Origin: an uncultured Gemmiger sp.
GTDB taxonomy: Bacteria > Bacillota > Clostridia > Oscillospirales > Ruminococcaceae
Direction of reading: 5' to 3'
NCBI GenBank assembly: GCA_934502625.1
Contig: CAKSUQ010000003.1
Span: 1 to 64,000 of the forward strand
DNA: 64,000 bases
Positions within the stretch are counted from its first letter, which is position 1; each line of letters begins with the position of its first letter. Below the pieces are notes generated by a model. That model was not told the origin of the DNA. It ran no database searches and was given only the letters and a program-made list of their open reading frames with translations. Positions 23,196 to 30,777 of the stretch are shown one piece after another. A program made the position numbers and the translations under genes.

Positions 23196-23978
23196 ATGAA
23201 AATCGACCGCAACCGCGCCCAGCGCGCCTTTGCCGACTATGCCGCGCACTACAACGCCGCCGATCCGAAGGTGAAGTTGAAGATCGACCACACCTACCGC
23301 GTGGCCGCGCTCTGCGTCCGCATCGCGGCCAGCCTGCCGCTGCCGCCGGAGGATGTCGACCTCGCGTGGCTGACCGGCATGCTGCATGATGTAGGCCGCT
23401 TCGAGCAGCTGCGCCGGTACGATACCTTTATCGACTCGCAGTCGGTCAGCCACGCTGCCTTGAGCGTGAGCGTACTGTTCGACGAGGGACGCATCCGGGA
23501 TTATGTGGACGATGCCGCCGAGGACGCGCTCCTGCGCGCGGCAGTGGCGTGGCACAGCGCCTTCCGCCTGCCGGAAGTCCTCGATGACCGCACGCGGACG
23601 TTCTGCCAGATTCTGCGCGACGCTGACAAGATCGATATTCTGCGCGTCAACGTTGAAACGCCGATGGAAGAGATCTACAACGTCAGCACCGAGGCGCTGC
23701 GCCAAAGCCCCGTGACCCCGGCTGTGCTCGACGCCTTCTATGAGCATCACTGCGTGCTGCACAGCCTGAAGCAGTACCCCGCCGACAACGCCGTCGGCCA
23801 CGCGTCGCTCGTGTTCGAGCTGTGTTACCCGGAGAGCCTGCGCATCGTCGACGAGCAGGGCTGGCTGTGGCAGCTGTTGGATTTCAAGACGGAGAACGCG
23901 CAGACGAAGAAGGCGTTTGCGGTAATTGCCGCCGAGATGCACCGCTGGCTGAACGCGAAAAACGCACCTGAAAAATAA
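23196..23978 (+). CDS. HD-domain metal-dependent phosphohydrolase
   Basis: A 260-residue HD-superfamily protein. The metal ligands are visible as H (KIDHTYRV, near residue 30), the HD pair in LTGMLHDVGRFEQ (near 68-69) and a later D (LRDADKIDIL, near 148). Members hydrolyse nucleotides or other phosphoesters; the substrate is not predictable here. It stands alone with a TG-extended promoter upstream and is divergent from the TetR gene. GGGAAGTG precedes the ATG. The terminator after it also serves the opposing transporter gene. Confidence 0.88.
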   Translation: MKIDRNRAQRAFADYAAHYNAADPKVKLKIDHTYRVAALCVRIAASLPLPPEDVDLAWLTGMLHDVGRFEQLRRYDTFIDSQSVSHAALSVSVLFDEGRIRDYVDDAAEDALLRAAVAWHSAFRLPEVLDDRTRTFCQILRDADKIDILRVNVETPMEEIYNVSTEALRQSPVTPAVLDAFYEHHCVLHSLKQYPADNAVGHASLVFELCYPESLRIVDEQGWLWQLLDFKTENAQTKKAFAVIAAEMHRWLNAKNAPEK

Positions 23979-23985
23979 GCACAAA

Positions 23986-24021
23986 AAAACTGATGCCCGC
24001 CCGAAAGCAGTCATCAGTTTT
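23986..24021. terminator. Terminator between HD gene and NSS transporter
   Basis: AAAACTGATG (23986-23995) pairs with CATCAGTTTT (24012-24021), A/T tracts on both sides. Confidence 0.75.
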
Positions 24022-24025
24022 ATTG

Positions 24026-25393
24026 TTATATCAACCCCTGCACCAAAATCACCGCAATCAGCACGGGCAGCACAAACCCGAAGTACGGCTTGACCCACTT
24101 GGGCATCTTGGGGCCGTCGCCGGTGTTGCACTCGGCGGCGTATTTGTCAAAGCCCCAGCCCCACTTGCTGACGCAGAACAGCAGGTAAACAAGGCTGCCG
24201 CCCGGCAAAAGCAGGTTGCTGACGAGGAAATCCTCGAAGTCCAGCACCGTGCTGCCCGCACCCATCGGCTGCAGGAAGCTCCAGACATTGTAACCCAGCG
24301 CGCAGGGCAGGCCGAGGACGACCAGCGCCGCCGCGCCGACGATGCAGGCCTTGCGGCGATTCCATCCGAAGTTCTCGCAGGCGCAGGCGATGAGGTTCTC
24401 GAACACCGCGATGACCGTCGAGAAGCTGGCAAACGTCATGAACAGGAAGAACAGCGTGCCCCACAGGCGGCCGCCCGCCATGTTCGTGAAGACATTCGGC
24501 AGCGTGATGAAGATCAGGCTCGGCCCCGCGTCTGGCGAAATGCCGAAGGAGAAGCAGGCCGGGAAGATGATCAGACCCGCGCAGACCGCCACGAAGGTAT
24601 CCAGCACGCAGATGCGCGCGGCCTCGCCCGGCAGGGTGAAGCGGCGATCCATGTAGCTGCCGAAAATCTCGATGGCACCGATGCCAAGGCTTAAGGTGAA
24701 AAACGACTGGTTCATTGCCGCCGTGATGACGTTGCCGATGCCCTGCTCGGCCGCGCGCGACCAGTCGGGCAGCAGGTAGAAAGCCAGACCGTCGCCCGCA
24801 CCGGACAGCGTGAAGCTGTGGACGACCAGCACCAGAATCAGCACGAGCAGGGCGCTCATCATCCATTTGCCGACCTTCTCAAGGCCGCCCTGCAGGCCGC
24901 GCCCGCAGACGATGAAGCCCGCGACCGTGATGACGACCATCCAGAAGACCATCTCGGCGGGGTTCGCAAGCATCTCGCCAAAGACGCTCATCGCTGCGTC
25001 GGACGACAGACCGTCAAAGCTGCCGGTCAGGAAACGGAAGAAATAGTCGAGCATCCAGCCCGAAACGGTGGTGTAGTACATCATCAGCAGCGCACAGCCC
25101 GCCATGCAGAACCAGCCGTGGATGTGCCACTTGCTGTCCTTCGGCTCCAGCGCCTTGTACGCGGCACGCGCCGCACCGTGCCCCGCGCGGCCGACGGCCA
25201 GCTCCATCGTCAGGACAGGCAACCCCATCAGCACCAAGAACAGCAGGTAGAACAGCACGAACACGCCGCCGCCATACTGGCCGGTGACCGTGGGGAAGCG
25301 CCAGACGTTGCCGATGCCGATGGCACAGCCCGCGCTGACAAGGATGAAGCCAAGGCGCGAGGCAAAGCCCTCGCGTTGTTTTTGGGGATCCAT
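24026..25393 (-). CDS. Sodium-dependent transporter, NSS (SNF) family
   Basis: A 455-residue, about 11-12-helix transporter of the neurotransmitter:sodium symporter family. The family N-terminus is plain: SRLGFILVSAGCAIGIGNVWRFP (helix 1 with the unwound G-x-G and the WRFP motif). Other marks are QYGGGVFVLFYLLFL and the later SFFTLSLGIGAIEIFGSY segment. Bacterial members usually import amino acids with Na+. ATG 25393 has AAAGAGGA upstream. The long frame running into the neighbouring gene upstream is not coding. It is divergent from the aldolase-like gene, and the two may be functionally linked (amino-acid uptake and breakdown). Confidence 0.93.
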   Translation of the reverse strand: MDPQKQREGFASRLGFILVSAGCAIGIGNVWRFPTVTGQYGGGVFVLFYLLFLVLMGLPVLTMELAVGRAGHGAARAAYKALEPKDSKWHIHGWFCMAGCALLMMYYTTVSGWMLDYFFRFLTGSFDGLSSDAAMSVFGEMLANPAEMVFWMVVITVAGFIVCGRGLQGGLEKVGKWMMSALLVLILVLVVHSFTLSGAGDGLAFYLLPDWSRAAEQGIGNVITAAMNQSFFTLSLGIGAIEIFGSYMDRRFTLPGEAARICVLDTFVAVCAGLIIFPACFSFGISPDAGPSLIFITLPNVFTNMAGGRLWGTLFFLFMTFASFSTVIAVFENLIACACENFGWNRRKACIVGAAALVVLGLPCALGYNVWSFLQPMGAGSTVLDFEDFLVSNLLLPGGSLVYLLFCVSKWGWGFDKYAAECNTGDGPKMPKWVKPYFGFVLPVLIAVILVQGLI

Positions 25394-25495
25394 ACTATTC
25401 CTCTTTTCTAATATAAGTAGTATTATTATAGCGTGGCACGGCGAAACTTGCAAGAGTGGAATCACGGTGTTATAATTATAGCAACGCCTGCGGTG

Positions 25496-25521
25496 CGGGC
25501 GGATAGGGAATCCGCCCCTAC
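25496..25521. repeat. Half copy of family A repeat
   Basis: GCGGGCGGATAGGGAATCCGCCCCTAC: one palindrome only, in the gap upstream of the aldolase-like gene. Confidence 0.6.
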
Positions 25522-25549
25522 AACTGCTTACGATAAGGAGACACAATTT

Positions 25550-26602
25550 ATGCTTCGTTTTGAATGTGATTACGGCGAGGGCGCAGCGCCCGCCGTGCTG
25601 GAACTGCTGCAAAAAACCAACTTCGACCAAACCCCCGGCTATGGCGAGGACGAACACTGCGCCAAGGCTGCCGCGCAGATACGCAGCCTGTGTGACGCGC
25701 CATACGCCGACGTACACTTCTTCGTCGGCGCGACGCAGGCGAACCTGACCGTCATTGCGGCGGCGCTCAAATCCTGGCAGGGTGTGCTCTGCGCCGATTC
25801 CGGCCACATCCACGTCCACGAGACCGGCGCGGTTGAGGCCACCGGCCACAAGTGCCTTGCCCTGCCCAGCAAAAACGGCAAGATCACGGCGCGCCAGATC
25901 CGCAAAGCCGTCGAGGAGCACCGCGCCAACGCCAGCCACGAGCACGAGGTGCAGCCCGGCATGGTGTACATCTCGAACCCCACCGAGGTCGGCACTCTTT
26001 ATAATAAGGAAGAGCTGACCGAAATTTCCGCCGCCTGCTACGAGCTGGGGCTGTATCTGTTTGTCGACGGCGCACGGATGGCCTACGGCCTGACGAGCGA
26101 GGCCAACGACCTGAGCTTGCAGGACTACGCCGCACTCTGCGATGTGTTCTATCTGGGCGGCACAAAGTGCGGTGCGCTGTTCGGCGAGGCAGTCGTCATC
26201 ACAAACGACGACCTGAAGTCGGATTTCCGCTACTGCATCAAGCAGCACGGCGGCATGCTGGCGAAAGGCCGCCTGCTGGGCGAGCAGTTCCTCGCGCTGC
26301 TGGACGGCGAGGACGGCAGCGGCAGCAGCCTGTATTTCACGATGGCGCGCCATGCCGATGCGCAGGCCATGCGCATCCGCGCCGCGTTCGAGGCGAAGGG
26401 CTGCAAGCTGCTGCACGACTCGCCGACGAACCAGCAGTTCTTCGTCCTGCCCGACGAGTGGTACGAGAAGCTGGCCGAAAAGTACGCCATGACCCACATG
26501 GGCAAGCCCGACAAGCACCACACCGCCGTGCGCGTATGCACGAGCTGGGCGACGAAGGACGAGGCGGTGGAGCAGTTGGCGGCGGATGTCGCCGCACTGT
26601 AA
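25550..26602 (+). CDS. Threonine aldolase-like PLP enzyme (beta-eliminating lyase family)
   Basis: A 350-residue fold-type I PLP enzyme. Motifs: FFVGATQANLTVIAAAL (phosphate-binding region), SGHIHVHETGAVEATGHK with the stacking His, FVDGARMAYGL (PLP-binding Asp) and FYLGGTKCGALFGEAVV with the Schiff-base lysine in GGTK. Low-specificity L-threonine aldolases split threonine to glycine and acetaldehyde; related members act on other beta-hydroxy amino acids. ATG 25550 has AAGGAG at the right distance. The NSS transporter is divergent. A large terminator follows after a family A repeat. Confidence 0.9.
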   Translation: MLRFECDYGEGAAPAVLELLQKTNFDQTPGYGEDEHCAKAAAQIRSLCDAPYADVHFFVGATQANLTVIAAALKSWQGVLCADSGHIHVHETGAVEATGHKCLALPSKNGKITARQIRKAVEEHRANASHEHEVQPGMVYISNPTEVGTLYNKEELTEISAACYELGLYLFVDGARMAYGLTSEANDLSLQDYAALCDVFYLGGTKCGALFGEAVVITNDDLKSDFRYCIKQHGGMLAKGRLLGEQFLALLDGEDGSGSSLYFTMARHADAQAMRIRAAFEAKGCKLLHDSPTNQQFFVLPDEWYEKLAEKYAMTHMGKPDKHHTAVRVCTSWATKDEAVEQLAADVAAL

Positions 26603-26646
26603 CGGGGACATTTTCCATTACCGTAATGCCAAAAATCCATCGCCCG

Positions 26647-26732
26647 GTAGGGGTCGGGCATGCCCGACCCTCAGCCTGACCGCAAATGCTCCGCTTCCGT
26701 AAGGCTGCGGGCCGCACATGTGCGGCCCCTAC
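26647..26732. repeat. Family A hairpin repeat
   Basis: GGTAGGGGTCGGGCA/TGCCCGACCC at the left and GGGCCGCACA/TGTGCGGCCCCTAC at the right around a CTTCCGTAAGGCTGC core. Confidence 0.75.
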
Positions 26733-26745
26733 AGCTCTACAAAAT

Positions 26746-26783
26746 AAAAGCCTCCCGCATCGCAATGATGTGGAAGGCTTTTT
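26746..26783 (+). terminator. Terminator after the aldolase-like gene
   Basis: AAAAGCCT-C-CCGCATC pairs with GATGTGG-A-AGGCTTTT around a 5-nt loop, with T residues on the right. About 190 bp of DNA up to metI shows nothing else. Confidence 0.85.
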
Positions 26784-26972
26784 CTTATCTATTCAAATGG
26801 CTTGCGGCCTAATTGGTTGTCTGCGCCGCAGCCGAAGCGATTGCTTCTGGCATGGCTGGGGCGGCAGTGTGCATTGCGGTCTTGGGGTGTTCCCCTTAAC
26901 TCTGGCTTTATCATACACCGCATTTATGTCCGGCCTGTCACGCCAATTTGAAATAATTGTTAATTTACAGTT

Positions 26973-27671
26973 TTACTTCTGCACGCGCTTATCGCACTTG
27001 ATGGCGAGCTTCGTGCCGACGGTCTGCAAGATCTGCACCAGCACGACCAGTAGCGCGGTGGCGAAGAACTCCAACACCACGTTGAAGCGGTAATAGCCGT
27101 AGTTGATGGCAATTTTGCCCAAGCCGCCGCCGCCGATGATACCGGCCATTGCGCCGTAGCCCATGATGGTCGTCGCGGCAATCGTCACGTTCGCCACAAG
27201 GCTCGGCATACTCTCCGGCACCATGACCTTCGTGATGATCTGCAAAGGCGTTGCGCCCATGCTCTGCGCGGCCTCGATAACGCCCGCGTCGACCTCACGC
27301 ATGCTTGTCTCGACCAGACGCGAAACAAACGGGAAGGAGGCAATCACCAGCGGCACGATGGACGCCACAGTGCCGATGGACGTGCCCACGATGGCGCGGG
27401 ACAGCGGAATGACGATGATCATCAAAATCAGGAACGGCACGCTGCGCAGCAGGTTCACAAGCCCGTTCAGCAATGCCATCAGCCAGCGGGGCAGGGGGCG
27501 CACGCCGCCCTGCTCGCCCGTAACAAGGCAAACACCCAGCGGCAGGCCGATGACCAGCGCCAGCAGCGTCGCGACGACCGTAGACCAGATGGTCTCCCAC
27601 GTTTCAAACGGAATGGTGGGCAAAATCTGCAAGAACGTCTGCCAGTCCTTGCCTGCAAAAAACTCTGCCAT
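26973..27671 (-). CDS. metI: Methionine ABC transporter permease
   Basis: A 232-residue MetI-type permease with about five transmembrane helices. The start LPTIPFETWETIWSTVVATLLALVIGLPLG and the EAA loop region (VIEAAQSMGATPLQIITKVMVPE, near residues 135-157) match MetI. It forms the channel for D/L-methionine import with MetN and MetQ. The ATG overlaps the metN stop by one base. It is the last gene of metQ-metN-metI. No clear terminator follows on the minus strand. Confidence 0.95.
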   Translation of the reverse strand: MAEFFAGKDWQTFLQILPTIPFETWETIWSTVVATLLALVIGLPLGVCLVTGEQGGVRPLPRWLMALLNGLVNLLRSVPFLILMIIVIPLSRAIVGTSIGTVASIVPLVIASFPFVSRLVETSMREVDAGVIEAAQSMGATPLQIITKVMVPESMPSLVANVTIAATTIMGYGAMAGIIGGGGLGKIAINYGYYRFNVVLEFFATALLVVLVQILQTVGTKLAIKCDKRVQK

Positions 27672-28669
27672 CAGCCATCCACCTCCTCATAGGTAATACC
27701 GGGATAATTTTTGATGTAGTCCAGCGCGGCCTGCGCCTTGTCGCCATCGGGCAGCGCCAGCAGCATGCTGCCCAGCGTCTGACCGTTCACGATGCGGGTA
27801 TCGGCCGCCATGATGGACACCAGTGCGCCGCACTCGATGGCAAGGCTTGCCACAAGGGGCTTGTCGGTCGTCTGGGTGCCGCCGAACGCCACGCGCACCA
27901 GCTTGTGGCCGGGCAGCGCCTCGGCCTGCGGAGCGCCCGCAGGGTAGACGAGGCGGCGCGCCGCCTTGGACGTCGGGTGGCTGAAGATGGCCTGCACCTC
28001 ACCCTCCTCGACGACGGTGCCGTTATCCAAGATGGCAACGCGGTTGCAGACCTCCTCGACGACGCTCATCTGGTGGGTGATGATGACGACCGTGATGCCC
28101 AGCTCGCGGTTGATTTTCTGGATCAGCTGCAAAATGGCATGGGTCGTGTTGGGGTCAAGGGCGCTCGTCGCCTCGTCGCACAGCAGCACCTTCGGGTCGG
28201 TCGCCAGCGCGCGGGCGATGGCGATGCGCTGCTTCTGGCCGCCGGACAGCTGCGCGGGGTAGGCGTCCGCCTTGTCGGGCAGGCCGACCAGCTCCAGCAG
28301 CTCGCGGGCGCGCGCCTCGGCCTTGTCCTTGGGCACCTTCGCCAGCTCCATCGGGAACATGATATTGCGCAGACAGGTGCGCTGCATCAGCAGATTGAAC
28401 TGCTGAAAGATCATTGTGATCTCGCGGCGGGCAGCGCGCAGGTCAGCCGCATTCAGCTCCTGCATCTGCTTGCCGTTGACGATGACCTTGCCCTCGTCGG
28501 GACGTTCCAGCATGTTGATGCAGCGCACCAACGTAGATTTACCGGCGCCCGACATGCCGATGATGCCATAGACATCGCCGTCTTGGATCGTCAGGTTAAT
28601 GTCGTTCAGCGCGACGACCGTGCCGCCCTGCGTCGAAAAGCGCTTTGTAAGGTGTTGCAGTTCGATCAT
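27671..28669 (-). CDS. metN: Methionine ABC transporter ATP-binding protein
   Basis: A 332-residue ATPase: Walker A GMSGAGKSTLVRCINMLERPDEG (near 38), signature LSGGQKQRIAIARALA, Walker B KVLLCDEATSALDP and an H-loop THQMSV. A C-terminal NIL/ACT-like domain (about 255-332) is present, which in E. coli MetN binds methionine and shuts down transport. GAGGGAGAA precedes the ATG. A family A repeat and a separate hairpin (28691-28722) lie between it and metQ, so metNI expression may differ from metQ. Confidence 0.96.
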   Translation of the reverse strand: MIELQHLTKRFSTQGGTVVALNDINLTIQDGDVYGIIGMSGAGKSTLVRCINMLERPDEGKVIVNGKQMQELNAADLRAARREITMIFQQFNLLMQRTCLRNIMFPMELAKVPKDKAEARARELLELVGLPDKADAYPAQLSGGQKQRIAIARALATDPKVLLCDEATSALDPNTTHAILQLIQKINRELGITVVIITHQMSVVEEVCNRVAILDNGTVVEEGEVQAIFSHPTSKAARRLVYPAGAPQAEALPGHKLVRVAFGGTQTTDKPLVASLAIECGALVSIMAADTRIVNGQTLGSMLLALPDGDKAQAALDYIKNYPGITYEEVDG

Positions 28670-28690
28670 GGGTATTCTCCCTCATTTACA

Positions 28691-28722
28691 AAGATAGCGA
28701 ATGGGCGTGAAACCCATTCGCT
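28691..28722 (-). other. Hairpin 22 nt upstream of metN
   Basis: GATAGCGAATGGG pairs with CCCATTCGCTAT around a 7-nt loop. It lies within the metQNI transcript; there is no T tract after it on the minus strand, so it is more likely an RNA-processing, stability or translation element than a terminator. Confidence 0.5.
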
Positions 28723-28785
28723 ATTGATTTTACTCTTTATTTCGCTATGTTTCAAGGGTTATGGAGCAATTTTCGGCAATCGCTC

Positions 28786-28866
28786 CGTAGGGGCGGGCTT
28801 CTAGTCCGCCCGTGCACGTTTGCGGCTGCGTCAGATTGTCCGGGCGGAGCAGAGCCCCGCCCCTAC
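28786..28866. repeat. Family A hairpin repeat between metN and metQ
   Basis: CGTAGGGGCGGGCTTCTAGTCCGCCCG at the left and CGGGCGGAGCAGAGCCCCGCCCCTACG at the right. Confidence 0.75.
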
Positions 28867-28890
28867 GCACATCCCAACCCACATTCCAAA

Positions 28891-29769
28891 TTAGAAGATA
28901 GGCACAACCGCGCCGTCGTAGGTCTCGTTGATGTAATCCTTGACCTTGTCGCTGGTCAGGGCGGCGTACAGAGCCTGAATGGCGGGGTCGTTCTCGTTGC
29001 CTTCCTTCACGACCAGCACATTGGCGTAGGCCTGGGCAGCCTCAGAGGTTGCATCCTCGGTGGCAAGGGCGTCCTTACCAACGGAGAGGCCAGCCTTTAT
29101 CGCGTAGTTGCCGTTGATGACGGCGAAATCAACGTCCTGCACGGTGCGGGGCAGCTGGGCAGCCTCAATCTCCTGAATCTTCAGGTTATGGGGGTTCTCG
29201 GTGATGTCGTTAATGGTCGCGGTCAGGCCGGCGCCGTCACGGACGGTAATCAGACCCTGGGCAGCCAGCAGCTGCAGGGCGCGCGCCTCGTTGGTGGTGT
29301 CGTTGGGAACGGCGATGGTAGCGCCGTCAGCGACGTTCTCCAGATCGCTGCTCTTGCCCGGATAGATGCCGAACGGCTCGTAGTGGACAGCGCCGACGCT
29401 GACGAGGTGGGTGCCGTTCTCCTCGTTGAAGCTGTCGAGGTAGGGGGTGTGCTGGAAGTAGTTGGCGTCGACCTCGCCGCTCTCGGTGACAAGGTTAGGC
29501 TGGACATAGTCGTCGAACTCGACGACCTCAAGGTCGATGCCCTGCTCGGCGAGAATCTCCTTGGCCACATTCAGGATCTCGGCGTGGGGCGTGGGGGAGG
29601 CGGCGACCTTCAGGGTCGTACCGGCCAGCTCGCTGGTCTCAGCAGTGGATTCAGCTTCGGAAGAAGCTGCCTCAGAGGAGGCGGCCTCAGTGGTACTAGC
29701 GGAAGAGCCGCAGGCGGCCAAGCTCAGAGCCAGAGTAGCGGCGAGCGTTGCAGAAATAAGTTTTTTCAT
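28891..29769 (-). CDS. metQ: Methionine-binding lipoprotein
   Basis: A 292-residue NlpA/MetQ-family substrate-binding lipoprotein. Signal peptide with lipobox SLAAC (Cys20), then a Ser/Ala/Glu-rich linker, then the binding domain: LKVAASPTPHAEILNVAKEIL, VEFDDYVQPNLVTESGEVDANYFQHTPYLD and AVINGNYAIKAGL. It captures methionine outside the cell for MetNI. GGAG precedes the start. Upstream lies a Met/Cys-rich leader peptide and a terminator under a strong promoter; transcription into metQ would require read-through. Confidence 0.96.
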   Translation of the reverse strand: MKKLISATLAATLALSLAACGSSASTTEAASSEAASSEAESTAETSELAGTTLKVAASPTPHAEILNVAKEILAEQGIDLEVVEFDDYVQPNLVTESGEVDANYFQHTPYLDSFNEENGTHLVSVGAVHYEPFGIYPGKSSDLENVADGATIAVPNDTTNEARALQLLAAQGLITVRDGAGLTATINDITENPHNLKIQEIEAAQLPRTVQDVDFAVINGNYAIKAGLSVGKDALATEDATSEAAQAYANVLVVKEGNENDPAIQALYAALTSDKVKDYINETYDGAVVPIF

Positions 29770-29901
29770 GATAGTGTCTCCTTTATCATTGTCAGGTGTG
29801 TTGTATTTGAATGCGTGAAAATTCCCTCAAACCTCGTTCACATTCGCACACCGGGCTGCTTGTAGATGGAACCTCTTTCCATAGTCACAAACTTCCTTTC
29901 C

Positions 29902-29937
29902 AAACAAAAGCGGGATGTCGGCTTTCCGGCATCCCGC
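29902..29937 (-). terminator. Attenuator terminator of metQNI
   Basis: On the minus strand GCGGGATGCCGG (29937-29926) pairs with CCGACATCCCGC (29921-29910) with an AAAG loop, then TTTTGTTT. It ends about 130 nt before metQ and starts 12 nt after the leader-peptide stop codon. Confidence 0.88.
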
Positions 29938-29949
29938 TGCAAGTTTTCG

Positions 29950-30045
29950 TTACGCGCTGTAATTTGCGCACAAGAAAGCTGGCACAGGACGCTTACGCAT
30001 CATGCACATGCACATCATCATCATGCCGGAACACGCTGCAGTCAT
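29950..30045 (-). CDS. Met/Cys-rich leader peptide of metQNI
   Basis: A 31-codon frame inside the metQ leader: ATG at 30045, stop TAA at 29950. It begins MTAACSG, followed by MMMMCMCMM (residues 8-16) and ends RKRPVPAFLCANYSA. Seven of the nine residues 8-16 are Met and two are Cys, which is far outside chance. A ribosome binding site (GAAAGGGG) lies 9 bases before the ATG; a promoter lies about 60 bp upstream; an intrinsic terminator begins 12 nt after the stop. This is the layout of translation-coupled attenuation, where shortage of charged tRNA-Met or tRNA-Cys would stall the ribosome. Such control of methionine uptake in Clostridia is not known to me. Confidence 0.8.
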   Translation of the reverse strand: MTAACSGMMMMCMCMMRKRPVPAFLCANYSA

Positions 30046-30103
30046 TGGTCTGTACCCCTTTCTCTCGTTGTTTGGTCGGCGTCATTTGCTTTCCATGGCT
30101 CAC

Positions 30104-30132
30104 AGTATACGCCGGTGAACGCAATCTGTCAA
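30104..30132 (-). promoter_or_regulatory. Promoter of leader peptide and metQNI
   Basis: Minus strand TTGACA (30132-30127), 17-bp spacer, TATACT (30109-30104). Transcription would start near 30097. Confidence 0.85.
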
Positions 30133-30201
30133 CACCTTCTTGCATAAAAATGCACATTTCGGCGTTTTGCATATATCCTATCAGTTTAATAGGTTTAAAG
30201 G

Positions 30202-30230
30202 TTGCAAAATTCCTAGTATTGTGGTATGAT
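30202..30230 (+). promoter_or_regulatory. Promoter of the Rrf2-family gene
   Basis: TTGCAA (30202-30207), 17-bp spacer, TATGAT (30225-30230). A CCTAT-N7-ATAGG inverted repeat just upstream (near 30178-30194) may be an operator. Confidence 0.7.
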
Positions 30231-30259
30231 TGTGTTACAATTAGAAAGGGAGACCGAAC

Positions 30260-30691
30260 ATGAAATTCTCGACCCGTGACCGTTACGCCCTGCGCCTGAT
30301 GGTTGAACTGGCCAACCGCCCGAACGACCTGATCCCGCTGAAGGAGATCAGCGACAAGCAGCGCATCAGCTTAAAATATCTGGAACAGATCGTCACCCCC
30401 TTGGCAAAGGCGGGGCTTGTGTCCAGCGTGCGCGGCGCGCAGGGCGGCTACCGGCTGGCACGCCCGGCCGGGGAGATCACCTCCGGCGAGATCCTGCGCG
30501 CGGTGGAGGGCGAGCTAACGGCCATTCCGTGCCTTGCCTCGACGGTGGACTGCCCCCATCGCAGCCAGTGCCACACCCTCGACTTCTGGTCGGGGCTGAA
30601 TGATCTTATCAATAAATATGTGGATGGCATCACCTTGGAGCAGCTGCGAACGATGCCGCAGGTGCCGGAAGTGGGGGAGAGCGGAGAGTAA
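30260..30691 (+). CDS. Rrf2-family transcriptional regulator (IscR-like cysteines)
   Basis: A 143-residue Rrf2 protein: MKFSTRDRYALRLMVELA, the helix-turn-helix ISLKYLEQIVTPLAKAGLVSSVRGAQGGYRLARP (about 36-69). Three cysteines, Cys91, Cys98 and Cys104, stand in the spacing that holds a 2Fe-2S cluster in IscR and its relatives, so it may sense iron-sulfur status or cysteine, rather than being a CymR without cluster. It is divergent from the methionine leader/metQNI, which raises the possibility that it also acts on sulfur metabolism. AAAGGGAG precedes the ATG. Confidence 0.9.
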   Translation: MKFSTRDRYALRLMVELANRPNDLIPLKEISDKQRISLKYLEQIVTPLAKAGLVSSVRGAQGGYRLARPAGEITSGEILRAVEGELTAIPCLASTVDCPHRSQCHTLDFWSGLNDLINKYVDGITLEQLRTMPQVPEVGESGE

Positions 30692-30718
30692 AGCCCCAGA
30701 CAAATTATAGAAAACCAA

Positions 30719-30756
30719 AGCCGCCCCGTCTGCCAAATCCGGCAGGCGGGGCGGCT
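30719..30756. terminator. Strong GC hairpin between the Rrf2 gene and uxaC
   Basis: AGCCGCCCCGTCTGCC (30719-30734) pairs with GGCAGGCGGGGCGGCT (30741-30756). The run TTGGTTTT follows on the minus strand, so it mostly serves uxaC. Confidence 0.75.
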
Positions 30757-30777
30757 GCTTATTCAGTTCTTACGCAA

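Noticed and set aside
25394..26611. Extension of the NSS transporter frame across the aldolase-like gene
   Set aside because: ATG 25393 has a ribosome binding site and the WRFP motif near its start; the upstream part is the antisense of the aldolase gene.
26785..26970. Gene or RNA between the aldolase-like gene and metI
   Set aside because: Only a short run-on frame without start signal; no hairpin or promoter stood out.
29902..30100. SAM riboswitch (S-box) or Met T-box before metQ
   Set aside because: No S-box core (AGGGA...GCC pattern) and no T-box sequence were found; the leader peptide and terminator account for the region.
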